Assembly: GCF_017873395.1 (NCBI RefSeq)
Contig: NZ_JAGGKC010000008.1
Coordinates: 59,084-123,083 of the forward strand
Direction: 5' to 3'
From: Youngiibacter multivorans
Lineage (GTDB): Bacteria; Bacillota; Clostridia; Clostridiales; Clostridiaceae
DNA: 64,000 nt
The notes under the pieces were generated by a model that did no database searches, was not told where the DNA came from, and saw nothing but the letters and a program-made list of their open reading frames with translations. Shown here piece by piece: positions 7,609-16,415 of this stretch. Position 1 is the stretch's first letter, and every line of letters starts with the position of its first letter. The position numbers and the translations under genes are program-made.

Positions 7609-8370
7609 CTAGTACTGAGTTCCAGTCTGAGGGGCAGAAACCACCTCGTATATTTCAGTGAAGGTTGCAGTTGCATATGCCTTGACCCATGGATCAAGGA
7701 ACCCGAGTGCAAAAGCACTTACCATATACCAGCCTATGAAAGACAAGTCAGTAACGAACATTGCACTCTTGCTACCAAAGGTCATCCTGGATGACAGCTC
7801 CTGTGCTTCCTTCTGCTTCATGGCGGGATTCTCCGCAAGTATCCATGGCACGTAGTAGTATTCATAGGACTTTATGATTCCGGGTATGATTAAAAGCAGG
7901 GTCCACAGGAATATCTTGAGGTTCGTGATGAATACTGCCGACACTATGTTCATGTAGCTTCCATCGCTGAAGACGGAGAACAATACTCCAAGGTCAGCCC
8001 TGTCCTTGTTTCTCGCAACAGTCAGGAAGTATCTGGAAAGTCCAACAACAATGGGTCCGCCGACGAAAATGGAAATCAGAAGTCCTGCCAGCCCTGCCAG
8101 TGATCCCAGCCATAGGTACGGGAGGCTTAAGAGCCAGTTGAAATCCTTGTCCACTACTCCGGGCATACCTTCGCCAACATTGAAGTCCCATTTGAAATTG
8201 CCTATTTCAATGGATCTGTTGATTGAGTCGCTGCTGTAGGTAGAAGCAACGTCAATGAAGTTTTTACCGGCGAGTACCATGTATATGAGGGCAGCTATGC
8301 CAGCCATTAGGAATATTCCCTTAAGTGACGCCTTCGCCCTCATCTTCATTTCTTTTCTGTCCCAGGTCAT
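7609..8370 (-). CDS. DUF975 family membrane protein
   Basis: 253 residues with about five hydrophobic segments. DUF975 features are seen: the N-terminal R-AK-LKG segment (RAKASLKGIFLMAG), PGIIKSYEYYYVPWILAENP, and the SFIGWY helix near residue 215. The family is common in Bacillota and its function is unknown. The start overlaps the stop of the ptb-like gene by 4 bases (ATGA), so it is translationally coupled, yet no link to acyl-phosphate chemistry is known. It is the last gene before a strong terminator. Confidence 0.8.
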   Translation of the reverse strand: MTWDRKEMKMRAKASLKGIFLMAGIAALIYMVLAGKNFIDVASTYSSDSINRSIEIGNFKWDFNVGEGMPGVVDKDFNWLLSLPYLWLGSLAGLAGLLISIFVGGPIVVGLSRYFLTVARNKDRADLGVLFSVFSDGSYMNIVSAVFITNLKIFLWTLLLIIPGIIKSYEYYYVPWILAENPAMKQKEAQELSSRMTFGSKSAMFVTDLSFIGWYMVSAFALGFLDPWVKAYATATFTEIYEVVSAPQTGTQY

Positions 8371-9275
8371 TCTATACTTTCCCCCTTTTTTGCCACAAGA
8401 ACTGCGAGTGCGATGGAATTGAGCTTGACTCTGCTTGAGTCAGCCCTTGAAACAAGAACTATCGGAACCTTAGCTCCAAGAACAAGTCCTGCGCTGTCTC
8501 CTCCTGCCATATAGGTCAGTGACTTAGCCAGAATGTTACCTGCCTCCATGTCCGGAACCAGAAGCATGTCTGCATCACCGGCCACCGGGCTCTCATATCC
8601 CTTGATTTCTGCAGCATCCCTTGATACTGCAAGGTCGAAGGAGATTGGGCCTTCGATGATTATGCCCTCAAAGCCGGCTTTCCCTGACATTTCCTTCAGG
8701 GCCTTTCCATCAAGCGTGCTCTGAAGCTTAGGATTCACCTTTTCAACTGCTGACAGGCAGGCCACCTTGAAGGGGCTTATGCCTAAAGCGTCTGCAAGGA
8801 CCTTTGCATTACGGATCATTACGCTCTTTTCAAATAGCCCGGGGTACATCACGACTCCTCCATCGGAGACCATGAGGAGCTTGCTCCTGTCCCTGAACTC
8901 GAAGGTCATTACATGAGAAAGAAGCCCCCCATCTTCGACCAATCCTTCATTAAGGACCGCCTTCAGGATTACTTTGGTATCAACGAAGCCCTTCATAAGT
9001 ATAGAGGCACGGCCTTCGCTGACATCCCTGCAGGCAGCCTTACAGGCTTCCTCATCGGAGGTACAGCTGACAATGGTGAAACTTTCGGCATCAGTTTCGA
9101 GCTCATCCAGGATGGTTCTGATTTTCTTCTCATCACCATATAGGATTGGCTCGACTAATTCTTCAGATGCAGCACTTAGTATAGCTTCAAGCACTTCCTT
9201 GTCGCCTGCGCAGGCGACTGCAGTCCTTATGCTCTGACCTTTAGTAAATTTTATGATTTCGGTCATGGTTCTCAT
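8367..9275 (-). CDS. ptb: phosphate butyryltransferase / phosphotransacetylase family enzyme
   Basis: 302 residues, the usual Ptb length. It would convert acyl-CoA plus phosphate to acyl phosphate plus CoA. Family segments include ILMKGFVDT, LLMVSDGGVVMYPG, IIIEGPISFDLAVS and the C-terminal GGDSAGLVLGAKVPIVLVSRADS. The start is the ATG with GGAGGG 7 bases upstream; an in-frame Met 15 codons earlier has none. The usual partner, butyrate kinase, is absent on both sides, so the acyl group (butyryl or other) is open. It lies 80 bases downstream of the alpha-hydroxy-acid gene and is coupled to DUF975. Confidence 0.75.
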   Translation of the reverse strand: MRTMTEIIKFTKGQSIRTAVACAGDKEVLEAILSAASEELVEPILYGDEKKIRTILDELETDAESFTIVSCTSDEEACKAACRDVSEGRASILMKGFVDTKVILKAVLNEGLVEDGGLLSHVMTFEFRDRSKLLMVSDGGVVMYPGLFEKSVMIRNAKVLADALGISPFKVACLSAVEKVNPKLQSTLDGKALKEMSGKAGFEGIIIEGPISFDLAVSRDAAEIKGYESPVAGDADMLLVPDMEAGNILAKSLTYMAGGDSAGLVLGAKVPIVLVSRADSSRVKLNSIALAVLVAKKGESIE

Positions 9276-9355
9276 TGTTAGCCCTCCGAAGTTTCGTTTA
9301 CTTACATCCAGATTATACATAAGTATTGTTAAAATGAAATTAAAGCATATATGTT

Positions 9356-10372
9356 TTAGTAGTTAATCGATGACTCCTCGATTGATGAGATGTCCTTAGA
9401 TCCTGTAAGCAGCATCGCGCCCCTGAGCTCTGCACGTATCTTCTCCGCGTAGAGGGAAACGCCTTCCGCACCTCCGCCGATTGCATACTGTGCGAATGGC
9501 CTGCCGATGAGAACACCGTCAGCACCAAGGGCGAGCATCTTGAATACATCAACCCCGGACCTCACACCGCCATCAACGAATATGGTGGTCTTGCCCTTGG
9601 CAACCTCTGCAATTGTGCTGAGCACGCTGCAGGTAGCCGGAGTGCTGTCGAGAACCCTGCCACCATGGTTTGACACCACTATGGCATCCGCGCCGGCCTG
9701 GACCGCCAGAAGAGCCTCACAGGGCGTCATGATGCCCTTGATTATGAAAGGAACCCTGAGGGCTGCCTTAATCTCCTTGAGGTCTTCAAGGGTCTTGGGG
9801 TCCACCCTGTGGCCATGCATCTTCAGAGTGTCAAGCCCGCACGAGTCAATGTCAACTCCTATCGCAATAGGGTCAGATTCCATGGCAAGCTCTATCCTTG
9901 ACAGCAGCTCCTCGTTGTCCCATGGCTTTATGAACACGATGCCTCTGACCTTCTTTTCCTTAAGGACGGATATGTTCTCCTCTATGAAGGATTTGAAGGC
10001 TGAATCTCCTACCATCGGAATTATTCCGCTGTCCCTTGAGCCCTCGATAAGCCCGGTTATATATTCCCTTTCAGTCATCTTGTTTCCCATGTTTATTGCT
10101 ACTCCGGTAACTGGAGCTGGGAATACAGGGAATGGCATCCTTACCCCGAAAAACTCAGCTGATGTATCAGGTTCTTTAACTTCGTGTATAGATTTCATGT
10201 TGAGTGATACTTTTTTCAATTCGTTATAGTTGTTCATGAAGGAGGATCCTGTACCCTTTCCTCCCATGCCTGGGACTTCACCCCTGCAGGCGACTCCGTT
10301 GCACTCCTGGCACATCCTGCACTGCGGCATCATAAGTTCCTTGGCTTTTTGCGATACTTCTTTCAAATTCAT
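9356..10372 (-). CDS. FMN-dependent alpha-hydroxy-acid oxidoreductase family protein
   Basis: 338 residues, an FMN TIM barrel of the lactate oxidase/glycolate oxidase group. Visible are VPFIIKGI (catalytic-strand Lys), SNHGGRVLD with the active His and Arg, and the phosphate-binding DGGVRSGVDVFKMLALGADGVLIGRP. The N-terminus carries CRMCQECNGVACRG, a four-cysteine segment not found in classical oxidases; it could bind a cluster or metal. In an anaerobe the acceptor is unlikely to be O2. It overlaps the DUF523 gene by 4 bases. Substrate unknown. Confidence 0.8.
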   Translation of the reverse strand: MNLKEVSQKAKELMMPQCRMCQECNGVACRGEVPGMGGKGTGSSFMNNYNELKKVSLNMKSIHEVKEPDTSAEFFGVRMPFPVFPAPVTGVAINMGNKMTEREYITGLIEGSRDSGIIPMVGDSAFKSFIEENISVLKEKKVRGIVFIKPWDNEELLSRIELAMESDPIAIGVDIDSCGLDTLKMHGHRVDPKTLEDLKEIKAALRVPFIIKGIMTPCEALLAVQAGADAIVVSNHGGRVLDSTPATCSVLSTIAEVAKGKTTIFVDGGVRSGVDVFKMLALGADGVLIGRPFAQYAIGGGAEGVSLYAEKIRAELRGAMLLTGSKDISSIEESSINY

Positions 10373-10803
10373 ATATTAATCCTCCAATAATCATTTTCAT
10401 CATAGACTTCTATTCCGTTCTCAAGCAGAAGGTCACAGGCGATTCCGTTGCCTTCGATAAGGATTCCGCCAAATGTTCCGTCGTATATCCTTCCCTTGCC
10501 GCAGGAAGGGCTCTTAGCCTTGAGGATTGCCTTTGTGGCACCTGACTCCAGGCAAAGCCTCAGTACTTTCTCGGCGCCGGATTTGAACTCAAGTGTCACG
10601 TCCCTTCCGTCGATTGAAAATACCCTGCCATCCCTTATCTCCGACTTAGGCCTTGGTATCGGAAGTCCGCCAAGAACCTCCGGACAGACGGGAATAAGCT
10701 CATACTTCCCGGAAAGAGCGATTATTTCTTCAACTGACTTACCCGTTCCATCATACCTGACCTTCTCACCGAGAAGGCAGGCGCTTACTACTATCTTTTC
10801 CAT
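10369..10803 (-). CDS. DUF523 family protein
   Basis: 144 residues with all DUF523 marks: SACLLGEKVRYDG at the N-terminus, VCPEVLGGLPIPR in the middle and KSPSCGKGRIYDGTFGG toward the end, with the three conserved cysteines. The family's biochemical role is not established. The start lies 12 bases past the mutS2 stop and its stop overlaps the next gene by 4 bases, so it sits inside the U32-mutS2 operon. Confidence 0.88.
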   Translation of the reverse strand: MEKIVVSACLLGEKVRYDGTGKSVEEIIALSGKYELIPVCPEVLGGLPIPRPKSEIRDGRVFSIDGRDVTLEFKSGAEKVLRLCLESGATKAILKAKSPSCGKGRIYDGTFGGILIEGNGIACDLLLENGIEVYDENDYWRINI

Positions 10804-10815
10804 TTGTTGCCGCTC

Positions 10816-13164
10816 CTATCTAAGGGTCACTATTGTGACTCCCTGACCGCCTTCGCCATATTCTCCTGGTCTTGATTTCCTTACATGGGGATGGTTTCTC
10901 AGCATCTTGCCTATTTCTTCCTTCAGGACACCAGTACCCATGCCATGAATTATGGTAACCTCATTGAGTCCTCCAAGGCTGGCTTCATCCAGATACATAT
11001 CCACCCTGTAGGTAGCCTCACCGGAGTCTAACCCTCTCACATCGCATGATGTTGAGACAGCCTTCAGGTTCAGCCTTACTTCCCTTTTCCTGATTTGTTT
11101 CTGTTCCTTCGTTTCCTTGGATTCAAGCAGGTCGCTGCTGTTGACGTTCATCTTCATGATTCCCGCCTGGACCTGGACGTTTCCGTCCCTGTCCGGTCTT
11201 GTAAGGACTGTTACTCTCTGGTTGAGAGTCGCAAGCAGCACCTCCTTGCCTGGAGTAAGGTCCTTTGCTGCAGTTCCCTTGACTCGCTCCTGCTCCCTTT
11301 CATCTGCTTCCTGGCTGTCGAGGCCAGTCTGGATCTTTTCCCTGATATCCTGAAGCTTTCGCCTGCCCTCGGTACCGTAGCCGGAATTTTCAAGCTCACG
11401 AAGGTTCTTGAGGATTTCATCTGATTTTTCCTTAGCCTCCTTGAGGTATCTTCTGCCTTCCCTCTTGGCATCCTGAAGGGCGTTATCCCTAATCTCATCG
11501 ATCCTTGACAGCTTTCTGTCCAGCTCCTCCTTCTTCCTTTCGAGGGCTACCCGAAGCGCTTTTGCCTCTTCCGCTTCACGTGTAGCCTTCATGCTGTCAG
11601 TCTGAAGGTTTTCAAGAAGGTCCTCGAATTTTAGAGTTTCGCTGTCTATGAAGCCCTTAGACCTTTCAACAATGTAGTCAGGAAGTCCAAGCCTCTTTGA
11701 GATTAGAAAAGCGTTGGATTTTCCCGGGACTCCTATAAGAAGCCTGTATGTTGGCCTCAGCGTCTCCACGTCGAATTCAACTGAAGCGTTTACTGTTCTC
11801 GTGCTCTTAAGCGCATAGACCTTCAGTTCGCTGTAATGGGTGGTAGCAATGATCCTCACTCCGCGTTCCTTCAGGGTGTCAAGAATAGCAGCAGCAAGGG
11901 CGGCACCTTCAGTAGGGTCCGTACCTGCTCCAAGCTCATCAAACAGCACAAGGGACCTGTCATCGGCCTTGTCGATTATCGATACTATATTTGTCATATG
12001 GGACGAAAAGGTTGAAAGGCTCTGCTCGATGCTCTGTTCATCGCCTATGTCAGCGTAAATTTCATGGAAATTTCCTATCGAGGAGCCTTCGTTTACAGGT
12101 ATGAGAATACCTGCCTTTGCCATAAGGTGCAAAAGACCCACGGTCTTGAGGGTGACTGTCTTGCCTCCGGTATTCGGGCCTGTGATCACAATGACAGTAT
12201 GGTCGCTCTTCATGTATATGGTCGATGGAACAACCACATCCTTTGGTATCAGAGGATGCCTTGCCTGCAGAAGCTCGAAGGAAAGGTCGTCTTTCACCTC
12301 TGGCCTTGTGCCGTCAACTGACATGGAGTATTTCGCTCTTGCGAATATCATGTCAAGCTCATAAATGGCATCGGCATTCCTTGTTACTCCTGCAATATTT
12401 GCCTGGACCTTGCCTGAAAGCATCCTCAGGATCCTCTCGACCTCGGCCTTTTCCTTCAGCATTAGCTCCTTGATGTCATTGTTCAGATTCACCAGGCTCA
12501 TTGGCTCTATGAACAGAGTCTGTCCGGTGGCACTCTGGTCGTGGACCAGACCAGGGACGCTGCCCTTGTGTTCTGACTTGACCGGGAGCACGTACCTGTC
12601 TCCCCTGACAGTATAAAGATTGTCCTGCAGGAACTTTTCGTTGGACCTGACAAGCGACTGGATCTTTTCCTTGACGCTTGCAGTCTTGTCCTTAAGCGCT
12701 CTCCTGATTCCGAAAAGCTCAGGACTGGCTTTGTCCGAGACCTCATTCTCGCCAATTATCGCGATGAATATCTCATTCTCCAGAGCTTTGTAAGGTGTAA
12801 CACCATATAGGATTTCCTTCAGGTGCCTGTGGCTGTCCGAAGGACCCACATACTCCTTGAATTCCCTGCTGCTCCTTAGTATGTTCGCGATCCTGAGGAG
12901 TCCTGAGGCTCCCGTGGAACCACCCTTTCCTATGAACTTCAGGTTGTCCCTGACATCGTAGATGCCCTCGAAGGGGGCTGATCCTTTGGAATAAAGGAGA
13001 GCCGCAGCCTCCTCAGTTTCCGATAGCGACCTTTCAATGTCCTCCCTGTGCTCATAAGGCTCCATTCCTGATATTATGTCCGCTCCTGCGGAGCAGACAG
13101 CATAAGCCTTCACCTTTTCAATTATCATGAAGTATTCGAGCTTTTCCATGCTCTTTCTGTTCAC
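10816..13164 (-). CDS. mutS2: MutS2 endonuclease / ribosome-collision ATPase
   Basis: 782 residues. The MutS core and clamp come first, with the ATPase at Walker A GPNTGGKT (329-336), then DELGAGTDPTEGAAL and TTHYSELK. A Lys/Glu-rich coiled coil of roughly 510-620 follows and a C-terminal Smr domain (about 707-782; DVRGLDSGEA, IIHGMGTGVLK). In Bacillota MutS2 acts on stalled or collided ribosomes and suppresses recombination. The start is a GTG that shares one base with the U32 stop; an ATG five codons in is an alternative. Confidence 0.95.
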   Translation of the reverse strand: MNRKSMEKLEYFMIIEKVKAYAVCSAGADIISGMEPYEHREDIERSLSETEEAAALLYSKGSAPFEGIYDVRDNLKFIGKGGSTGASGLLRIANILRSSREFKEYVGPSDSHRHLKEILYGVTPYKALENEIFIAIIGENEVSDKASPELFGIRRALKDKTASVKEKIQSLVRSNEKFLQDNLYTVRGDRYVLPVKSEHKGSVPGLVHDQSATGQTLFIEPMSLVNLNNDIKELMLKEKAEVERILRMLSGKVQANIAGVTRNADAIYELDMIFARAKYSMSVDGTRPEVKDDLSFELLQARHPLIPKDVVVPSTIYMKSDHTVIVITGPNTGGKTVTLKTVGLLHLMAKAGILIPVNEGSSIGNFHEIYADIGDEQSIEQSLSTFSSHMTNIVSIIDKADDRSLVLFDELGAGTDPTEGAALAAAILDTLKERGVRIIATTHYSELKVYALKSTRTVNASVEFDVETLRPTYRLLIGVPGKSNAFLISKRLGLPDYIVERSKGFIDSETLKFEDLLENLQTDSMKATREAEEAKALRVALERKKEELDRKLSRIDEIRDNALQDAKREGRRYLKEAKEKSDEILKNLRELENSGYGTEGRRKLQDIREKIQTGLDSQEADEREQERVKGTAAKDLTPGKEVLLATLNQRVTVLTRPDRDGNVQVQAGIMKMNVNSSDLLESKETKEQKQIRKREVRLNLKAVSTSCDVRGLDSGEATYRVDMYLDEASLGGLNEVTIIHGMGTGVLKEEIGKMLRNHPHVRKSRPGEYGEGGQGVTIVTLR

Positions 13165-15506
13165 TATTCAACACCTCTCTTGTAGTGTCCCCTGTTGAAG
13201 TCAGATGTGCTGAAGGCCCTTTCACCCTGGAAAGCGCTGACAAGCTCAAACGATTCGTCATGACTTTCAGTGGTAAGGTCCATCCTGAAGGATGAGAAGC
13301 CCATCCACTTTAAATCATTTGCAGTGTCGAGGATGTTCTTGGGTTTGGAATTCATTATGAAGCTCCTGCAGAACCAATCCGTCATAACCCTGAATTCCTC
13401 ACCCATCCTGTCCTTCAGGGAGTAGTTCTCCCTCATGCAGGCCTGGTTGCAGGCTTTCTCACTTGTCATTCCTCCAACGGCAGCCCCAACCGGGCAATAT
13501 TCGCTGTGCATGAGCTCCTGCTTTCCATAAAGGATGCACATGAGCCTTTCCTTTCCTTTCAGTTCCTTGAGCTCAGACCTGTTGAGTTCTTCGCTCACTG
13601 TGCCTCCTGAAATATCCTCGCCAAAAATTGCAAGGCTTGAACTGTTGAAGAGGTTCAGCTTATAGTCCCCGATTACCGGGCATATGCCCTTGAGAGCCCG
13701 AATAAGACCCATGTTAGAAGTAAGTACACCTCTTATGTGGCCACCTTCGACAAGCCTCCTGATAGATGCAAGGACCATGTCAAATTCACCCTTCAGTATG
13801 GATGAAGCCCTGAGGTAGAACCTGACATCAGGATTCTCAATTGCCAGAGTTTCAAGCGACTTAAGGTCAACATACTGTTTACCCCTGTACCAGGGGTATG
13901 CAGCTATATCCAAAGCACCAGCTTCAACTGCAGCCTTAATCTGTTCAAGCGTCGCAGCCACCACAAGCTTTGATGGAAGGACCGGAGCTGATACTTTAAC
14001 ATTAGAATCAGATACTTTTCTTTCAGGGACAATTCTCTTCGCGGATGAAATCCTGTAAGCCAGAAGCTGTTCAAGTAAGTCACGCCTCATGGCATTCAGC
14101 TCGGAAACAGGAAGGAATCCGTCCTCAAAGACATCAGGAGTAAGGTCGGATATAAAATATGGTCCCTCAGTCTTCTTCATGGCTTCAGTGATTCTGTCAA
14201 GGCTGAGAGGAGCCTTCATGGCCTTCTCGACAATCCTTGAAGAAGCCTTGAAAACCCTTCCGTCGAATTCTGCAGTTATTTCGGCCTCTCTGCCTGGTGC
14301 AAAGACAAGCCTTGCTGAAATTGGAAGCTTCCTTCCATACCTGTTCTCATAGCTTTTTGAAAGTTCCTCCATAAGTCCCTTGTCAAGGGTCTTGTACAAT
14401 GTACCCGAAGGAAGTCTCCTTGTGCTGTCAAGCTTAATAGTATCGCCTTTTGAAGCAGACTCGATGGTCTCCCTGCCTGAATACATCCTGGAGACTGTCT
14501 GCCCCTCGTCGCCGACCCTCACCCCGTCGCCCTTTGACAAAGGCTTGCTGAGTTTTATTGTTCCGTCAGGAAGGACAGTGCCTATCTCAAGCCCTGCATT
14601 CTTCGGATTATGAAACGCCATCATGTCCTTGCCATGCTTTCCCTTGAACCAGCCATCCGAAAAGCCCTCCCTGTTGAATACCTGGAGCAGCTGCTCACGG
14701 TGTTTCGGGTCAGACTTTCCATCGAGCTCTTCCCTGAATGCACGAACAGTTTCAGCAACATATTCCGGCTTCTTCATCCTCCCCTCAATCTTAAGTGAGG
14801 ATGTTCCAGTAGACTTTATGTCCTTTATCATGTCTATTGCTGTAATGTCCTTAGGGCTCATGAGATACGCAGATGCAACCTTTTTCCCGTCAGAATCCAT
14901 GAGGTCATAGGGAAGCCTGCATGGCTGTGCACATCGTCCTCTGTTGCCTGACCTGCCTCCAAGTATTGAAGACATGAGGCACTGTCCTGAATAGCTTATG
15001 CAAAGTGCACCATGTATGAATATCTCGGTCTCGACTCCGAGGTCGATGCTGATATGCCGAATTTCCTCAAGTGACAGCTCCCTGGCAAGGACAATCCTTT
15101 TGATCCCTTTCTCAATGAACCAGAGGGCACCCTCTCCATTATGCACTGAGAGCTGAGTCGACGCATGCAGTTCAAACTCCGGAAGAGCCGACCTCAAATT
15201 CGAAACGAGACCCAGATCCTGCACAATCAGTGCATCCACACCTATCCTGTAAAGAAAATCCGCATAGGAAAGAGCCTCATCCATTTCGCTGTCCTTGATG
15301 AGTGTGTTTATAGTTATGTATACCTTGACCCCATAGCCATGGCAGTAGTCCACTGCCTTTTCAAGCTCTTCATCATCGAAGTTCGAGGCATATGCCCTTG
15401 CAGAGAACCTGGTGCCTCCGAGGTACACCGCATCGGCACCGTTCTGAACCGCCGCAACCATAGCTTCGCTGCTCCCCGAAGGAGCAAGGAGTTCTATCTT
15501 ATCCAA
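13164..15506 (-). CDS. U32 family peptidase with DUF3656-type middle domain
   Basis: 780 residues, the long clostridial form. The U32 core begins IELLAPSGSSEAMVAAVQNGADAVYLGG; the signature EIFIHGALCISYSGQCLMSS with GGRSGNRGRCAQPCR follows, then a middle domain and a C-terminal extension with a second cysteine set (CPVGAAVGGMTSEKACNQACM). Relatives RlhA and TrhP hydroxylate rRNA or tRNA bases rather than cut peptides, so RNA modification is a fair alternative. I chose a TTG start with GGAG 9 bases upstream; a TTG five codons earlier overlaps that site. First gene of the mutS2 operon. Confidence 0.85.
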   Translation of the reverse strand: MDKIELLAPSGSSEAMVAAVQNGADAVYLGGTRFSARAYASNFDDEELEKAVDYCHGYGVKVYITINTLIKDSEMDEALSYADFLYRIGVDALIVQDLGLVSNLRSALPEFELHASTQLSVHNGEGALWFIEKGIKRIVLARELSLEEIRHISIDLGVETEIFIHGALCISYSGQCLMSSILGGRSGNRGRCAQPCRLPYDLMDSDGKKVASAYLMSPKDITAIDMIKDIKSTGTSSLKIEGRMKKPEYVAETVRAFREELDGKSDPKHREQLLQVFNREGFSDGWFKGKHGKDMMAFHNPKNAGLEIGTVLPDGTIKLSKPLSKGDGVRVGDEGQTVSRMYSGRETIESASKGDTIKLDSTRRLPSGTLYKTLDKGLMEELSKSYENRYGRKLPISARLVFAPGREAEITAEFDGRVFKASSRIVEKAMKAPLSLDRITEAMKKTEGPYFISDLTPDVFEDGFLPVSELNAMRRDLLEQLLAYRISSAKRIVPERKVSDSNVKVSAPVLPSKLVVAATLEQIKAAVEAGALDIAAYPWYRGKQYVDLKSLETLAIENPDVRFYLRASSILKGEFDMVLASIRRLVEGGHIRGVLTSNMGLIRALKGICPVIGDYKLNLFNSSSLAIFGEDISGGTVSEELNRSELKELKGKERLMCILYGKQELMHSEYCPVGAAVGGMTSEKACNQACMRENYSLKDRMGEEFRVMTDWFCRSFIMNSKPKNILDTANDLKWMGFSSFRMDLTTESHDESFELVSAFQGERAFSTSDFNRGHYKRGVE

Positions 15507-15538
15507 TCCATTCAACTCCAAAAATTATTTCCCAGTAA

Positions 15539-15547
15539 ATTATACCA
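15539..15547 (-). promoter_or_regulatory. extended -10 promoter for the U32-mutS2 operon
   Basis: Minus strand TGGTATAAT is a perfect extended -10. The -35 side falls in the arm of the palindrome at 15555-15589. Confidence 0.6.
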
Positions 15548-15554
15548 CATGAAC

Positions 15555-15589
15555 AAGGGACAGGCACAAATCGCTTGTGCCTGTCCCTT
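15555..15589 (-). terminator. 15-bp perfect palindrome, terminator or REP-like element
   Basis: AAGGGACAGGCACAA pairs perfectly with TTGTGCCTGTCCCTT around a 5-base loop. It lies between the HTH gene and the U32 promoter, so it could terminate the HTH transcript, but the T run is poor (TTGTTCATG). GGGACAGGCAC palindromes recur as dispersed elements in other genomes, hence the REP-like alternative. Confidence 0.55.
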
Positions 15590-15620
15590 ATGATTGGTGT
15601 CATTTTTCACGTCTTAGGAT

Positions 15621-16061
15621 TTAGTCCTCACTTGTAAGCGCAGCAATCGATGCCAGCATGATTTCCATTACCTTAAGGCTTGCGGTTATCATGATTCTCA
15701 CAGTACCCTCAGTTTCGATATACTGTGTAGTCATCTTCGACCTTCCGTACTCCGACGGCTTGGAATTCATGAGTGCTGTTGCAGTGTTCACAATCCTTAA
15801 GGCTTCGCTGTGGTCCAAGACCTCTATGTCAACTACAGAAGATACTGTTATCTTCCTCTCGTCTCCATCGAAGCCTGATTTCCTGACTGGCTCCTTCTCT
15901 GCTCCTCCTGTGAATACCGACAGGTCATGTCCAGTCACCCTCCAGCTCTTTCCGACCTTGGATGCCTTAAGCTTGCCTTCCCTTATGTACCTCTGTATGG
16001 TCTTGGAATGCATATTCAGCATCTCTGAAATCTGTTCAACGGTGTAGTATTTCTCAGTCAT
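15621..16061 (-). CDS. excisionase-type helix-turn-helix protein with unknown C-terminal domain
   Basis: 146 residues. Residues 4-52 form a MerR/excisionase-type DNA-binding domain (YYTVEQISEMLNMHSKTIQRYIREGKLKASKVGKSWRV). After an acidic linker a second domain of about 75 residues (VSSVVDIEVLDHSEALRIVNTATALMNS, TEGTVRIMITASLKVMEIMLASI) follows that I do not recognise; its alternating pattern suggests an alpha-beta ligand or dimerisation module. No integrase is nearby, so it is more likely a transcription factor than a recombination directionality factor. AGGAG precedes the ATG and the gene has its own consensus promoter. Confidence 0.75.
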   Translation of the reverse strand: MTEKYYTVEQISEMLNMHSKTIQRYIREGKLKASKVGKSWRVTGHDLSVFTGGAEKEPVRKSGFDGDERKITVSSVVDIEVLDHSEALRIVNTATALMNSKPSEYGRSKMTTQYIETEGTVRIMITASLKVMEIMLASIAALTSED

Positions 16062-16094
16062 TTCTTAAAACTCCTTTTACTTGAATATAATGTA

Positions 16095-16123
16095 ATTATA
16101 TGTAACAATAAGGAATAATGCAA
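16095..16123 (-). promoter_or_regulatory. promoter of the HTH gene
   Basis: Minus strand TTGCAT, 17-base spacer, TATAAT. Two direct copies of AGTAACAAT/TGTAACAAT flank it (16101-16108 and 16132-16140) and could be operator half sites. Confidence 0.7.
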
Positions 16124-16333
16124 TAGGCATAAGTAACAATTATGAATCCTGAGGCACTGAATACATAGTTTTGGACAATAATTCGAAAGGATGCCTTCCT
16201 TTTGCCAATACTGCAATAAAAGTTGAGAATCATTTGAATTCCAGGTATGTGATATTATTGTTGATCTTATACTTTAAAGACAAGTGATGACTTGAGGCAT
16301 TTTTTCGGATTCTGAAAATTGGCTGAAAGATTG

Positions 16334-16342
16334 TGCTATAAG
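16334..16342 (+). promoter_or_regulatory. possible extended -10 for the AEC transporter gene
   Basis: TGCTATAAG resembles an extended -10, about 74 bases before the ATG; a TATAAT also occurs at 16385-16390 without a good -35. Choice uncertain. The rest of the 16124-16415 spacer shows no gene. Confidence 0.35.
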
Positions 16343-16415
16343 TTGCAAAAGCACCAGATTAAGGTGTACTCTTGTCTATGTCTGTATAATTTCAAGCTGT
16401 TGTGAGGTAGTATAA

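Noticed and set aside
9507..10229. Open frame of 240 codons on plus opposite the alpha-hydroxy-acid gene
   Set aside because: Low-complexity Ser/Pro/Thr translation typical of an antisense shadow.
15621..16061. Integrative element with excisionase
   Set aside because: No integrase, attachment repeats or cargo genes near; only the DNA-binding fold is excisionase-like.
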